64,000 bases of DNA from Polytrichum commune (GCA_950295325.1 OX485803.1:3534001-3598000), one strand, 5' to 3'; numbered from the stretch's first letter, positions 1 through 12,080 are shown. A program made the numbers and translations. Notes: a model not told the origin generated them from the sequence alone.

Positions 1-3000
1 AAGTGGAAATATGAGTAGTGTCAAAGCATATAGAAATATTTCGTGTGTCAATTGCAGTATGTGAGGAGCGGGTAGAGATCGAACGTTCAGTGCTCCAAGT
101 AATTAATCAACTTCTATGTTGATTGATTCAGGATCAACCCATAACTTGATGACGTCTAAGTTTGCATCAAAGTTAGGATTGCTAGTCTCTAAAACTGAAC
201 CTTGTAAGGTTTTCTTACCCAATGGTGAGTCAAACATGATTGAGTGTCAATTGTTGTATGTCCCTGTGATATTACAAATCACTGCAAATTTTGAAGTTTG
301 GACAGAGAGTCCGTACGACGTCATACTGGGAATGTTGTGGCTCGATGATGTGGGTGCATTGATTGCTTGCAAACATGGAGAGGTTTATGGCAGGCTTTTC
401 AACAGCAAACCTTTCACAATCAAAGGTACGAGAGCTTTATCTAAAATACATTTACTTTCTACTACACAAATAAAAAGGTGTTTAAGAAAGAAACAAGAAG
501 TCATTGCAATTGATATTCATAAGAATTCAAATGAGTTTGAACCAAGTTGCAAAGAACCAATAAATGTTGAGGATTTTCTCACAAATTATCAGGATATTTT
601 TTAAGATGAGTTGTCAGGGATGCCACCTTAAAGATAAGTAGATCATGCTATAGAATTGGTACCTGGGTGGCATCGATAGCCAAGGCACCTTATAATTTTT
701 TTAAAGAGAATGTTGACTTGAAAACTCAATTAAATTATTTGTTAAAGAAGGGATACATTAGACCTACCAAATTTCTATGGGGTGCTTCTGTATTATTTGA
801 AGAAAAAAAATGGTAATTTGAAGCTATGTGTGAATTATAGAGGTCTAAGTAAGTCTACCATCAAGAACAAATATCCATTGCCCGTATTTGATGAATTGGT
901 TGATCAATTCGTTGTGGCTAAGAAGTTTTCAAAGATTGATTTGAGGACTAGATATAATCAAATTAGAATAAAATAGGGTGACGTTGAAAAAACAACTTTT
1001 CGTAGTCGTTTTGGTCATTTTGAATATTCGGTAATGCCTTTTGGACTTACTAATGCGCCTGCCGCATTTATGAATTTCTTGAAACCTATATTCAAAGATA
1101 ATCTTCGAATTTCACCCTTGTTTTCATGGATGGCATATTAGTGTTTTCCAAAAATGAGAAGAAGCTTAAAGAACACCTTGAGAAAATTCTTGATATTTTG
1201 AAAAAACATAAATTATATGCTAAGTGAAGCGAATGTCAGTTTTTCCACACCCATATTGAATACCTTGGACATATGTTGTCTGAAGAAGGTGTCACTATTG
1301 ATCCTAAAAAGATCGAGACTGTGGTTAGGTGGCCCGCGCCTAAGGATAAGATTGAGGTCAGACACTTTTTGGGGTTGGCAACTTACGTGAGGAAGTATGT
1401 AAGAAATTTTGCCAAGATTGTAGCTCCCATGACAAATTTTTTAAAAAACAAATTTGAAAAAATCACTTGGACTAGTAATTGTCATGCAAGCTTTGACGCT
1501 TTGAAGAAAGCTTTGACAGAGGCCCCAGTCTTGAGTATCATGGATCCCTTGCAAGGCGGGTTAGCCTTGTGCATAGATGCTAGTGATATGGCTATAGGTG
1601 TTATGTTGATGCAAGAAGGCAGGGTAATTGCTTATGAATCTTGAAAGCTAAGCAATACATAGTTGAATTATCCAATTCATAATAATAATAAAAATTAGCG
1701 ATAATTCATGCATTGAAAGTTTGGCATCACTATCTATTCGGTAGTGAATTTAAAATTGAGACTGATCATCATTGATTGCATATATTTGACTAGTCTATCT
1801 AATTTGAATCGTAGACAAAATCGTTGGATGGGATTGATGCAAGAATTTAATTTTGAGATCCAATATGTCAAGAGCAAAGAAAATGTTCTAGCCGACTCTT
1901 TGTCATGTAGATCATTTTTAAACACAATGTCTTTAGTGAAAAAAACTTTGCTTGACAACATCAAGGATTTTATAGGGGTGATACGTATTATTCTATTCCT
2001 TTTTGAGAGTTTATCAAATGAATCTAGAAGTTAAGAGGAAATTGATAATTTTTCTACCTATGTATTGGATGCGGGTAATTTATATTATAAGTCTAGAATT
2101 TGTATTCCTGAGATGGTAGATCATCCTTCACGATTGTCACAATATTTCTATCTTAGGTTATTCGGGGTTTTAGAAAACATACGATGTAGTAAAAAATATT
2201 ATTTTAGGCCATGATTGAAAACTTATGTGGAAAATTATGTCGAGAGGTGTTTGTTATGTCAGATGAACAAAGTGAAGCAAGTGAAACATCTAGGGTTGTT
2301 GCAATCATTGACAGTGTCTAATAGGTAGCGGGAATCTATTTCTATGGATTTCATTGTGGATATTTGAAGAACTCAAAAAGGCTTTGATAGCATTTTTGTG
2401 GTCGTTGATAGACTAACTAAGGTGGCTTTATTTATACCTACAACGACAACCATGACAACTTTGGGAATAACTTAGTTGTATTTTAAAGAGATATATGTGA
2501 ATTATGGGTTGCCTCAAGAGATAATTTGTGACAAAGATATAGAATTCATGAAACAATTTTAGAAATCTTTGTTCAAATTGTGTGACACCAAAATTAGTAT
2601 GAGTTTTGCATATCATCCGGATACGGATGGACAGACTGAGAGAACCAACATGAGTCTTGAAGACATGCTTAGAATGTACGTTGGAAAAAGACAACAGTCT
2701 TAGGATAAGTGATATAATTTTTTTATAATCAACGAGAGCATAGTATCATAGGGATGAGTCCATTTTGTGCTTTACATGGTCAAGAATGTAGAACTCCGAA
2801 TTTCTTAGCAACTCCTAACTCTAAAATTGAAAGTTTGAATCAAATAATTCAAGAAATACATAGTGTATGTTTTATGCTAAGCAATGTATGCAAGGTGCAC
2901 AAGAGAGATCCAAATTCTATGCAGATCAAAGAAGGAGTGTAAGAGAGTTTGAGGTTGGCTAGAAGGTATTTTTGAAAGTAACGCCTAAATGCTTTGGATT

Positions 3001-3396
3001 AAAACTCGGGAGGTCAAGAAAATTGTCTCCTAGATTTTGTGATCTATTTCAAATTCTTAAGAGAATTTTTCATGTGGTATATGCATTAGATTAACCCAAG
3101 GACTAGAAAATTCATAATGTGTTCCACGTAAGTTTGTTAAAAAGATACGTGCCCGATCCCAGTCATATACTTCTAGATTTACCTCAAGTACTTCATGAGG
3201 GGAAGATGTTGGTTGAACTTGAAAGAATTTTGCAGGTTGATTTGCAACACCTCAGGAATAGGTCATTCACTAGATTTTTTGTTAAATGAAAAGACTAACC
3301 TGAGGATGAAGCATCATGAGAGTTAGAAAATGAGTTCAGCGAAACTTACCCAAATTTTGTCATTGCAGACAATGACTTAATTTGAGAGGGGAAAAG
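1..3396 (+). pseudogene. Degenerate Ty3/gypsy chromovirus pol region
   Basis: Remnant of the pol gene of an LTR retrotransposon that copied itself through RNA. Read across frames, the order is aspartic protease (DSGS core near 121-135), reverse transcriptase (782-976, then 990-1230; the catalytic box now reads F-M-D-G), RNase H (1273-1644 and 1744-2034, with DASDMAIG), integrase (HHCC zinc region about 2100-2290, DDE core about 2340-2700, motif YHPDTDGQTERTN) and a chromodomain near 3220-3320. This order plus a chromodomain is diagnostic of Ty3/gypsy chromoviruses. Dozens of in-frame stops and frameshifts break it, so it is long dead. The window opens inside the element, so gag and the 5' LTR are not visible. 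PPT and 3' LTR follow directly. Confidence 0.93.
3384..3396 (+). other. Polypurine tract of the chromovirus
   Basis: The purine run GAGAGGGGAAAAG directly precedes a TG dinucleotide that begins the 3' LTR. It follows the chromodomain remnant, where plus-strand priming sites lie in LTR retrotransposons. Confidence 0.75.
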
Positions 3397-3855
3397 TGTA
3401 ATGGACTAATTGGGAAATGTATTGTTGAGGATGGAAATAAATTGCAGGAATGAATGTCCAAGACTAAGAAGCGTGGATGAATAGGAAGTTAAGGGACGAG
3501 AAGTTGGATGACTCTTATCTATGTAAAGCAAAGTGAAAGTGATATACGCATATAGATAAGGAGACTTCAGTCTATGTATAAAAAGACTTGAGATTTCTAA
3601 AAGTATGTTATGGATGTATAGATAGGGCTTGGGGGAGGGAGAACACATGTTATGTTTTGTGTGTCTCCAAGGTGGGAGGTGAACCTTTGTCAGTAAATGT
3701 TTGTTTATTGTTTATGAACGATTTAACGAGGTACATTACAAGGACCAACTAACCTTGATACCTTTTCATGTACAAATTGTTGTCATTACGATTTCTGCTC
3801 TATGGGATACTCGTTAGGTTAAAACAACAAGTATAAATTCACCAATTCACCAACA
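3397..3855 (+). repeat. 3' LTR of the degenerate chromovirus
   Basis: Begins TGTAATGG right after the polypurine tract. It contains a TATA-like box (TATAAAAAG, 3577-3585), where a plant LTR promoter would sit. The end is set at a CACCAACA stretch near 3855, but no second LTR is in the window, so that edge is approximate. Confidence 0.6.
3577..3585 (+). promoter_or_regulatory. TATA box in LTR
   Basis: TATAAAAAG lies about 180 bases into the 3' LTR. Position and sequence fit the LTR core promoter. The element is decayed, so activity is doubtful. Confidence 0.45.
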
Positions 3856-3858
3856 TTT

Positions 3859-4690
3859 CTAGTGATGTTTGGCTTCTTCAAAATGCCACTCATTATCCTT
3901 AATCCAATTAGCGTAACATTTGAAGATTTCTTTAGCTTCCCCCTTCGTGAGATATGGAGGAATGTTTAGAACAAGGCCCCTACCTGGAAGTTTGAAGATT
4001 TGGTCAATTGTGGAAGTGAAAAAAAAATCCATAGTTGATTCTATTACTTTGGTGGTCTTAGTGTTCATGTGATAAGTATGCACAAAATGAGCAACCTTCT
4101 CCTTGTTAACCATTTTATCCACTTCTCATATCCACAATAAGAATGTCCAATCTCTTGCTTTTTGGAAATTGACCTTATTCTTGGCCATTGGTTTATGTGT
4201 CAAAGGTGTTGCAATATAAGCTGAAAAGGTCTAAGATGTAACAAGCCCCATAAAGAGAGTCTATCTTCATAAAGATTTGAGACCATGGTTTGCAACTAGG
4301 TCAGTCCTACCTTTGCAAAAATTTCAACATGATGTGGATGAATTACAATATTCAATTTAAAAGATCACTTTCAATAAATAGTAATCCACTTGTTTCATGC
4401 TTTCTTCTACAAAGGATGATTTTTTCCAATTTAGCCTACGTTTCTTGAACATTTCTTGGACCATCCTCTGATTTTTCCTCACTTTTGAAAATTTCACTCT
4501 TGCTAAATTCACCCTCATTGTAGTGGAAATCTACTTGACCATAGATTTTTCTAAAGCCCTTGTGAATAATTCCAACTACTATACTCTTTTGCGCCATGTA
4601 TTTGCTCCTAATACATCTTCTCTGACCATATGTAACTTCTAAAACAGTTTGCACTAGAGAAGTAAAACTCAATTGTCTACTACTACCCAC
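3859..4690 (-). pseudogene. Degenerate coding-like stretch, function unknown
   Basis: Two open stretches (4436-4690, 84 codons; 3859-4122, 87 codons) lie in series on the minus strand. They are separated by about 310 bases with stops and frame changes. Composition is protein-like: the first is mixed and ends acidic/basic (SEEKSEDGP), the second holds the stretch GRGLVLNIPPYLTKGEAKEIF. I recognise no family. They may be a broken gene or a captured fragment just outside the chromovirus LTR. Chance open frames cannot be excluded. Confidence 0.3.
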
Positions 4691-4718
4691 AAGTTTACGG
4701 CCTCACTTACGTACAAAT

Positions 4719-4745
4719 TCTTTCTTTCTTTCTTTCTTTCTCTTT
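4719..4745. repeat. (TTTC)n microsatellite
   Basis: About six uninterrupted TTTC units. Confidence 0.85.
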
Positions 4746-5637
4746 GACAATTGTCTCTTGGTTATGTCCATGTCCTACTCTTCTTCATCTGATTTTTCAA
4801 GGGCAAATGACCACTAAATAGATTCAATGTTGCAACTGGTCTCTAGATTGTCCTTCAAGTTTCTTGTTTTCCTGTTCTTTCTCTCAGCCTTTTAGAACTT
4901 GACCACCTCTCATGATGTTCTACCACCTCTCAAGAAGTAGATTCAATGATACCGAGGGATTTTCTTTGACTACAGCAGGCCATCTATGAGGAACAGATCA
5001 GACACTCATACAAGATCGATCCTGACTTCAAGTCGCCAGACTAAGTTATATATTGCCGTTGAGAAACCTTATTTTTAAGTTGCTAAAGTTCTAACTATGG
5101 ATTCAGGTCCCCTCAGCATGCAATTGACTTCTCTTTTTCCCTCGGTAATATCTTTACAGAGCTAGTCTTGATTGCTTCCTTGGCATTGGATCTTGTAATT
5201 AAGGATCTTGTAGAAAGACACTGAGGTTGAATAACTCTCTGTCTTGTTGTCCCTTCTTTACTTTTCCATCAGCGAAAGACTCCTCTTTAATTAAGTGGGC
5301 TCTTTTCAAAACATATCCTCTCGAAGAGACTGGAACAACTCGGTCCTTACTTAACTTACAGTATCCTCAAAGTCTCTCTTTCTCTCGGTGAGAACTACAA
5401 CTATAACTCCACTGAGCAGTCTGGTTATGAACATCACTCAAAATAATTTCATTATGTTGGCCTTAAGCTCTTTCTTGTGCCATTGTTAGAGGAAAACATA
5501 GCATCCTCCCAATCCTCCTTGAGAGTCGGTGCTAATTCAACTTCCTTAGATAGTGTGGGAAGTTTATGAATGAAGGGTCGGGGTTGATGGTCTAATCCAT
5601 AATAGTAGAGATTTAACAAACATATTCATTCATGATG
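4746..5637. other. Unrecognised intergenic sequence
   Basis: No open frame above 60 codons, no inverted termini and no clear match to other parts of the window were found. Confidence 0.4.
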
Positions 5638-5718
5638 ACATATGTCTTTTTGGGTGTCCATATTGTGAACACAACATAACATGGTGGTCACAATATGGAC
5701 GCCCAAAAAGACATGTGT
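5638..5718. repeat. Near-perfect hairpin at the edge of a family-A copy
   Basis: Arms 5638-5669 and 5686-5718 are inverted copies (left ACATATGTCTTTTTGGGTGT, right ending ACGCCCAAAAAGACATGTGT) around a loop of about 16 bases. The right arm is ordinary family-A sequence; the left arm is its inverted duplicate. Confidence 0.8.
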
Positions 5719-6060
5719 TCAAAAGAGATAAGACCACTTGCTCGAAATTCATGAACCATTATAGACGCAATAGTAAACATACTTTGTTTGTTTGGTTGGT
5801 TTTTTTGTTTTTGTTTTTGGGAGAGGGGGGGGGGGGGGGGGGGGGGGCTATATGATCACTCAACAAATTAAAGAATCTTCATTTTGACAACATTGAAGAA
5901 GTTTGTATGAGCTCCATAAATTATGAGGAAATTGGCCACATGCATGATTTGGATTTGCTAATCATCTTGCACTACTTGCATGTTTCATATCCTATGAGAA
6001 GTGGTGCCAAGAGAAAAGTGTGTTTTTAAGACCTACTTACCTAAGTGCTAATGAATCAAG
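5686..6060 (+). repeat. Dispersed repeat family A, copy 1
   Basis: Shares an ordered series of blocks with 6195-6745, 57070-57425, 63508-63775 and 59655-59760: CCAAAAAGACATGTGTT, then a TTGC/GCGTGCTCGAA block, then GAGCTCC..AAATTATGAGG, then GGATTTGCTAA.CATCTTG, then CCTA.GAGAAGTGG. It has no coding capacity. A run of 23 G at 5825-5847 interrupts it. Probably a non-autonomous DNA element; the termini are not defined. Confidence 0.65.
5825..5847 (+). repeat. Poly(G) run of 23
   Basis: 23 consecutive G preceded by GAGA, inside family-A copy 1. The length of such a run may be affected by sequencing or assembly error. Confidence 0.9.
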
Positions 6061-6194
6061 GTTTGACGGGGACCAACAACACGATTAACAAGGCCCAAAA
6101 CAAAAGTCCTCCGATTTTCTTGATTCCATATGTCTCCCCCTCCTAAACAGGACCACTCTTGAGGAAAAAGGTGCCTATATCAAACGCAACAATA

Positions 6195-6745
6195 ATATGG
6201 ACACCCATATTTGAGTGGTATGTGCTTAGGTTTGGATCTAAGAACAAACACCAAAAAAACATGTGTTAAAAAAAGATTGGATTGCGTGCTCGAATGCTAC
6301 CCATTGTAGGCTCAAGAGTCAACATGATCGGGGAAACCTACATGACCACTTAATGAGCACAAGAATCTTCATATTGATAATGGATGAGACATTCATATGA
6401 GCTCCCAAAAATTATGAGGCAAATGGGTACGGGCATGGTTCAGTGTCCGGGGAGATTTTGGGGCATAGTCAGTCAAAATCCTAGTGTTCCCAAGCCCAAC
6501 TAGTTACATGTTATGATTTTTCAGTTTTTCTTTATAAATATGAGATATATTCCATAGATTCTTGTAAAATGATGGTAAGTTCCTTGAAGTCTTGAACTTC
6601 AACCGGTTGTTTCTCAAACTCAAACGGTTCATCTTGACTAGCGGTCGGTTCTCCCCGTTCATCGGCAAAGTTTGGATTTACTACTCATCTTGCACGAATT
6701 ACGTTTTTCAAATCTTACAAGAAGTGCCCAGGTGAAGGGAGAAAA
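6195..6745 (+). repeat. Family A copy 2, split by family B
   Basis: Family-A blocks run from 6195 to 6442 (GGACACCCATATTTGAGTGG, then CACCAAAAAAACATGTGTTA). They resume at 6669 with TTTGGATTTACTACTCATCT. The 226 bases between are a complete family-B copy, so B inserted into an existing A copy. Confidence 0.6.
6443..6668 (+). repeat. Dispersed repeat family B, copy 1
   Basis: Begins GTGTCCGGGGAGATTTT and ends near TTCTCCCCGTTCATCGGCA. Copies lie at 9527-9904 (same strand, carrying a MITE) and 13211-13445 (opposite strand). Shared blocks include ATCCTAGTGTT.CCAAG, TTACATGTTATGAT and CTCAAACTCAAACGGTTCAT. About 230 bases without the MITE; class unknown. Confidence 0.65.
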
Positions 6746-6956
6746 GTATCTATCTACCTTTAAGTTTGTGATTCATACTAAGATGATAGATGCATATATA
6801 CTTGGCAAGAACTTGTGTTTGGTGTGGGCAGGCCTTGAGTCTAAGTCAAAAGCATGGAGCACGGTGGTCTCATGATCCATCAGCCTCTGTTGTAGACTAG
6901 TACCCGATTATTATTCTTGTACAAATTCCATTCAACCAATGAGCACCCCCACAACA

Positions 6957-7185
6957 CTAAGGGTCACTTTACCCCATGTATGGCCAAGGACCGTGACCAT
7001 GACAATGACATTGTGAGAGCCCTTGAAACTCATTTTAAGAAGCTTGTACCGTGCAAAATTATAATTGATTTTTACATGGTCACGGGTTTCAAACGTGCCA
7101 AGTGAAAAGACACACGGGACTAGGCGGGGCTCTCAATCAGATGCTATTTCATTCTCATCCTATTCACATGGGTCCTTTCACATAG
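6957..7185 (+). repeat. Dispersed repeat family D, copy 1 (partial)
   Basis: Opens with CTAAGGGTCACTTTACCCCA, followed by GACCATGACAATGACATTGT and AGAGCCCTTGAAACTCAT. These blocks match the inverted right end of copy 3 (11653 backwards) and the ends of copies 2 and 4. The far end is unclear. Confidence 0.5.
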
Positions 7186-7810
7186 TAAAATTGTAGTATA
7201 TAACAACTTTGTGAGACTTTTGAAGTGTTATGGGTTCCCGGTTTTGAGTAACATCCACCTCTTTGAGGTGGGTTTGATGCACACTGCGGTCGATCATGAA
7301 CCCTTATTCATAGTGCATAGGATTACATGTAGGGTTTTCTTCTATTCAAGATTCGTTGGTTTCTTAGGGTTTCAAGGTCTAGCGTAAAGTGAGGTAGGCT
7401 GCTCACTCCCTCGCTAGTACCTTGTCATTGTGAAGTGGTGGATGACATCTTCAGGTTGGTAGCAAAAGTGGGGGGGGGGGAACTTCTGATGGAGGTGTGA
7501 GAAGTTTGCATGTACAAAAGCACCTCACCAATGCATCAAACTCTAACAAAGGTAGCCTCAAGATTTGTTTGGTATTACATACTTCTAGATTTTGCAATGC
7601 TTAAAAATGTGATTTCTATGAGCCATACCAAAATAGATGGTATCACTTAGGGCCTATAGTTAATTCTTTTAGCCCATATGTCTTCTTATGAAACAACCAT
7701 CATATTCCTAGCGCAACAAATATGCCAAAGGATGTTACCTTGCAGAACATCCTATGCATATTTGTCTCTCTTGTTGCTACATTGATCATCCCAACTAGTG
7801 AAGGAGGGCT
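7186..7810. other. Unrecognised intergenic sequence
   Basis: A short G run near 7471-7480 is the only notable feature; nothing coding was found. Confidence 0.4.
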
Positions 7811-7814
7811 AACA

Positions 7815-8165
7815 ATGCATGTGAGAAATTAGGGCCCCCAAAACATCTAGGAAGCATTGTTCATCCCTAACATTATTCTTCAAATATACTACTCATAGCA
7901 ACATTATTTACTGAAAATATCGACACTATTCATCCTAGCACTATTTGCCAACAAGCATGTGTTTGCATTTTTTTAATCACTCTACAAGTACCCTAGAATA
8001 CACACTAAAATTTCAAATATGCATGACAAATGAGCATGTAATCATGAATTTAGTATCACTCAACAAAAAATTCAGCCCTCACTAATTTTGAGACTTGAAA
8101 AAATAATGTGAGGAATTAGTACCACACGCACTAATTGGGATAATCGGTGTAGGTGTATGATCATT
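7815..8165 (+). repeat. Dispersed repeat family H, copy 1
   Basis: Matches the reverse complement of 11683-12080 across blocks such as TTCATCC..AACATTATTC, AAGCATGTGTTTGCA, AATCACTCTACAAG, TGAGCATGTA and CCCTCA.TAA.TTTGAGACTTG. A terminal block (CACTAATTGGGATAA) recurs at 13160-13205. Non-coding; class unknown. Confidence 0.6.
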
Positions 8166-9526
8166 CCTTGTCATATTGCCCCACTTAGTATCGATTCATT
8201 AGCCTCCTTTCACAAGATGTGGGAGGATTTACCAAAGTTGACCTTGGTAAGAATGTAGAGGTTTGAAGCCTTCTTGGGAGTCATAGTATCTATAAGGCAA
8301 AGTTGTATGATTCTAATTATAAAGTGTCTGAAGTTACATCATTTGCCGTTGAGACCCCATGCACATGCTCTAGGGGCTCATGGTCAGCCCTCTGTGTTGG
8401 TTAACCAAAGAAAATGTTGCATTTTCTTGGTTCTAATTTCGTGCAACATATTGTCAAGAGCTTCCTTCCTTCTCATATGACCTAATAAGTCCAATTGGTG
8501 TTGAGTTTGCTATCTTTGGAGGTCATGTTTAGACTACGATGAAGAAGTGCACCAATCAGGTAAGAATTTAAGCCCAAGACAAGGTAATTTGAGGCAACGG
8601 TTAAATTACGGCATTATGTCTCAATAATTCAACCGTCATAATTTGACTTGGTTAGCTCCTAATTTGATATTTTTTCTTTCAAGTTTTTAAAAACCTTGGC
8701 CATTTCACATGTGAGCTTCTCCTTCTGCTTCTTCTTCTATTATTTTAAGGAGTTGAGGGTCATTTCCAATTTGCTCATATTCAATGCCTTTCGTAGTGAA
8801 ATGAATATGAAAATTGCGAATTCGCAATTGAAAGTAGCTTGGATTTTTTTTAAAGAAATTTATAGTTTAGCAAATCTATACAGAGTCTACAAACAAACAA
8901 TTTGAAGAAATACATATGCAACCTACATACATTCTCAAAGTCATCTTAGGGAAAGAGCCTTTTACTCTCAATTGATGTTTGGTTGCTAAGGAAGGATCAC
9001 TGCAAAATAAGCCTTATTGCATGTGAGGATCTTTCATTAAATGAAGGTGTTGTCCCCTTTTGTGGATCACTTCGTACACCGCCTCGTTGAGTGGATAGAT
9101 CCCTGATTAAGCATTGTGATTGGCCAAAGTTGGCGCTCTCCTAAAAATGTTCTTGTGTCCTTCTTACACCGCTATTACGCATGGCCGAAGGGGTGCTATT
9201 TTCTATTCACTACTGCATATGATTAATCGCTTTTAACAATGACTTGACCATACCGTTGGACTCACTTGTTGATGGCTTAAGGATTTTAAACTAGATGTCA
9301 CCAAAGGGAATAGTTCACTTTAAAGCTTCAGTACCTAATCCGGTTTGTGGGTTGTTTCTGAGGCACCAGTCTGAAGGGGAATAGAGTTAATGCTCATAAC
9401 TTATTTCTTTTCTTTGGTTGTTACTTGATCTCACCTTCTTGACAAATTCCTTGAGAATCTTATAATCATACTACGAAGTGTCCCAAAGATCCCCAATGCC
9501 AAAGACACCTTCCATACAACAATTGC
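8166..9526. other. Unrecognised intergenic sequence
   Basis: Short open frames of 68-69 codons (8274-8480, 8696-8905) have no protein-like features. No repeats shared with the rest of the window were noticed. Confidence 0.4.
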
Positions 9527-9904
9527 AGTGTGGGGGCAGATTTTTGGACTATATCAGCCAAGATCCTAGTGTTTCCAAGATCAATCTTTCACATCTTCAC
9601 ATTATTAAGATCTATAACAGTGTTCTGTGGGACTCACAATATTTTGCAGAATATTCCTCACATTCAGACCAAATGTGAGGAATATTCCACATATTACTGT
9701 GAGTCCCACAGAACACTGCTATGGATCTGAATAATGTTATGTTTCACTTTTTCTTTGTTATTCTAGAGAATATTTTGTGAAGTCCTCAAACTATATCTCT
9801 AATTTTCGTGACATCATCTTGGATTTGAACCGCTTATTTCTCAAACTCAATCGGTTCATATGTAACTAACGGTCAGTTGTTTTCCGTTCATTGAGCCATT
9901 GGCG
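9527..9904 (+). repeat. Family B copy 2, interrupted by a MITE
   Basis: The family-B start (GTGTGGGGGCAGATTTTTGG, then GATCCTAGTGTTTCCAAGAT) and end (GGATTTGAACCGCTTATTTC, then CCGTTCATTGAGCC) flank the 139-bp hairpin element at 9599-9737. Removing the hairpin restores collinearity with copy 1. Confidence 0.65.
9599..9737. mobile_element. 139-bp hairpin MITE (family C), copy 1
   Basis: Almost the whole element is an inverted repeat: left end ACATTATTAAGATCTATAAC, right end GGATCTGAATAATGT, centre CAGACCA. The second copy, 23769-23907, is also 139 bp. Copy 2 is flanked by TA on both sides; here only the right flank keeps TA. Size, hairpin form and TA flank suggest a Tc1/mariner-related (Stowaway-like) MITE. 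No transposase is present. Confidence 0.85.
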
Positions 9905-9976
9905 TAAGGTTAGTTCCCAATCAATTTACTGACCTCATCCGTGGCATGTGAGGTGAGGTGAATGGATTGCCTCAAA

Positions 9977-10333
9977 AGGCCACTTCACACACGACATTGA
10001 AGGCTCATGACCATTGCATTCTAAGATATCTCATTAGGCAAGAAGGTCGAGACTGTTTCAATTCACTTGGAAGTGAAGGTCTAAGGGCCCAAATAAATTA
10101 TCATGGATGGAAAAGCCCACATAGATTCCTACATGACAGATTATCGATAATGTTTCATGGTTTGCCGGAATTTGCGTCAGGTCCACCTCTAAGAGGTAGG
10201 CATGACACAAATTATGACAGACCATGTTAGAATCAAGAGCCTTAGGCAACCAACTAGTACTCCCTTTGATTGAGAGACAAGGGTCTTGATAAATCAATGG
10301 TCATGGCCCTTGGCTCGTGTGTGAAGTGGCCCT
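9977..10333. mobile_element. Family D copy 2: TIR element of about 357 bp
   Basis: Ends are inverted: left AGGCCACTTCACACACGA, right inverted AGGGCCACTTCACACACGAG. The match continues to CATGACCATT for about 40 bases. No clean target duplication was found. Open frames on both strands (9958-10230, 10058-10297) are by-products of the repeat. Confidence 0.7.
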
Positions 10334-11145
10334 AAGATAGATTTTCATCTTGGTTGCGAGGGGGACCTCAAGGTGAGATGATTGATGTCTAATAAGGGTC
10401 CATGCATGGTGTCCACTTACTACCAAAAACATATCCCAATACCTACTTTCTGAATGACATTATGTCCCCGGACAATATCCACTAGCTAGGGTGACCAACT
10501 ATTGGCTATTATCAACGGTCATTGGCCACTACTGTGGTATGTATTTCTTGCAAAGGGTGAAGTAGTTTTACATCTAACGTCAATGTTTTTTAAGAAGTGA
10601 CGAGAGATGTTCTACGAACAAACACTTTATTCACTCCTAGAGACTATAGTAGTTCTTCAGGGTCCATGCCTTCTTCAAGAAAACATCATCAAATGGCAAG
10701 TGATGCTACCTATGCCCATGGAAAAGTAACTCAACCAATCTTTATGCTCTTGAGGGTAGAAGCTCCCAGACCGAACCTTTTTTTCTCACTCTCGCCATCT
10801 GCTTTGTTTCATGTGATCTCAATATTGTTGTGCATATCATGTAATTGCTAATACCCCCAAAATAATTTGAGAATTCTATATGAGATTGCAGTGCTCAAAC
10901 CATCTGTTTGAATACCCACAAAACCTACACTAATATGTGCCCTTTTACTGCCCCATGCTAATTTATTGACATTCCATGTTATTAGTTTAAGGTATTCATT
11001 ATCACGGTAATGAGATGCATGATATACTTGTGCTTTCTATACGGATGAATAGACAAAGTTGTAAGTTTTTTGTGATATGAATTTGATCCAAGATACTTTT
11101 TATAGGTGAGGAGGAAACTTATTTGCGAAGATAACCTAAGTGCCC
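10334..11145. other. Unrecognised sequence with one shared motif
   Basis: GATGTTCTACGAACAAACAC (10605-10624), followed by TTTATTCACTCC and AGTTCTTC, recurs at 56270-56325. Nothing else recognised. Confidence 0.4.
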
Positions 11146-11149
11146 TAAT

Positions 11150-11653
11150 AAGGACCACTTTACACTGGAGCTTGAGGGTTCTTGACATGTCTTATACAAA
11201 TTATGTGATTGGTCGAGAAATTGGAAATGGTCGAAGTTCACTCTACACTAGATCATGGGGGTTTGAAGGACCAAATGAATTTGAACAATCTACAAGGCAT
11301 CCTACATGGCACCAAGTGGATAATGTTTCATGGTTTTTGGATATTATGTTAGACCCAACAACCGAGATGGATCGAACACAAAAGTAGGGGCCGTGACAAG
11401 CAATGAATTGCCGTTGGCTTCGTGCAATAGAATATTTTCATGGTGGGGACCATCTACTATTTTGGATTGTCCATAAAATATGTTGTGGTTCCTCAACATG
11501 GTCCACTTTTGCTTTACACAAAGCTTGAGGGCCCATCAATTGTAAAATTTGATTTCTTTTTTCCCCATGGTGTAACAACCTTTGGATGAATTTCAAGGGC
11601 TCTCAAATGTTCATGGTCATAGCTCTTGGTTGATGTGTAAAGGGGTCCTTAGT
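11150..11653. mobile_element. Family D copy 3: TIR element of about 504 bp
   Basis: Left end AAGGACCACTTTACACTGGA; inverted right end AAGGACCCCTTTACACATCA, followed by CTATGACCATGAACATTTGA. Internal sequence has no coding capacity. Target duplication not resolved. Confidence 0.65.
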
Positions 11654-11682
11654 ATAGATATGCAATCATGTTTTGAAACCGT

Positions 11683-12080
11683 GATTTACTACACTAATTA
11701 TTCCAAATAGTACATGTGCTGCTAATTCCCAAAACATGCCCTGTTTTGCCAAGTCTCAAATTTATTGAGGGCTAATTTTTTTTAACTGAGTGATATATGT
11801 AAATTAATGTATACATGCTCATTTACCATGCATTCCAAGAAAGTTAGTGTGTGCTCCAAGGTGCTTGTAGAGTGATTAATTTTTATTTGCAAACACATGC
11901 TTGCCATTGAATTGTGCCAAGATGAATAGTGCCAAGATGAATAGTGCCAAGATGTATAGTGCATGTGCTTTTAGTGAATAATGTTGGGATGAACGATGCT
12001 TCTTAGATCTTTTGGTGGCAGTAATTTCATAGCATAAAGAAATTTAGTATCACCTTCACTAATTTCCCACACTCACTAGA
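11683..12080 (-). repeat. Dispersed repeat family H, copy 2
   Basis: Reverse-complement match to 7815-8165 over most of its length. It contains a local 15-bp tandem expansion (11914-11962) that copy 1 lacks. Confidence 0.6.
11914..11962 (+). repeat. 15-bp minisatellite, 3 units
   Basis: GTGCCAAGATGAATA repeated three times (last unit with one change) plus a partial unit, inside family-H copy 2. Copy 1 carries about one unit here, so this is a local expansion. Confidence 0.85.
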
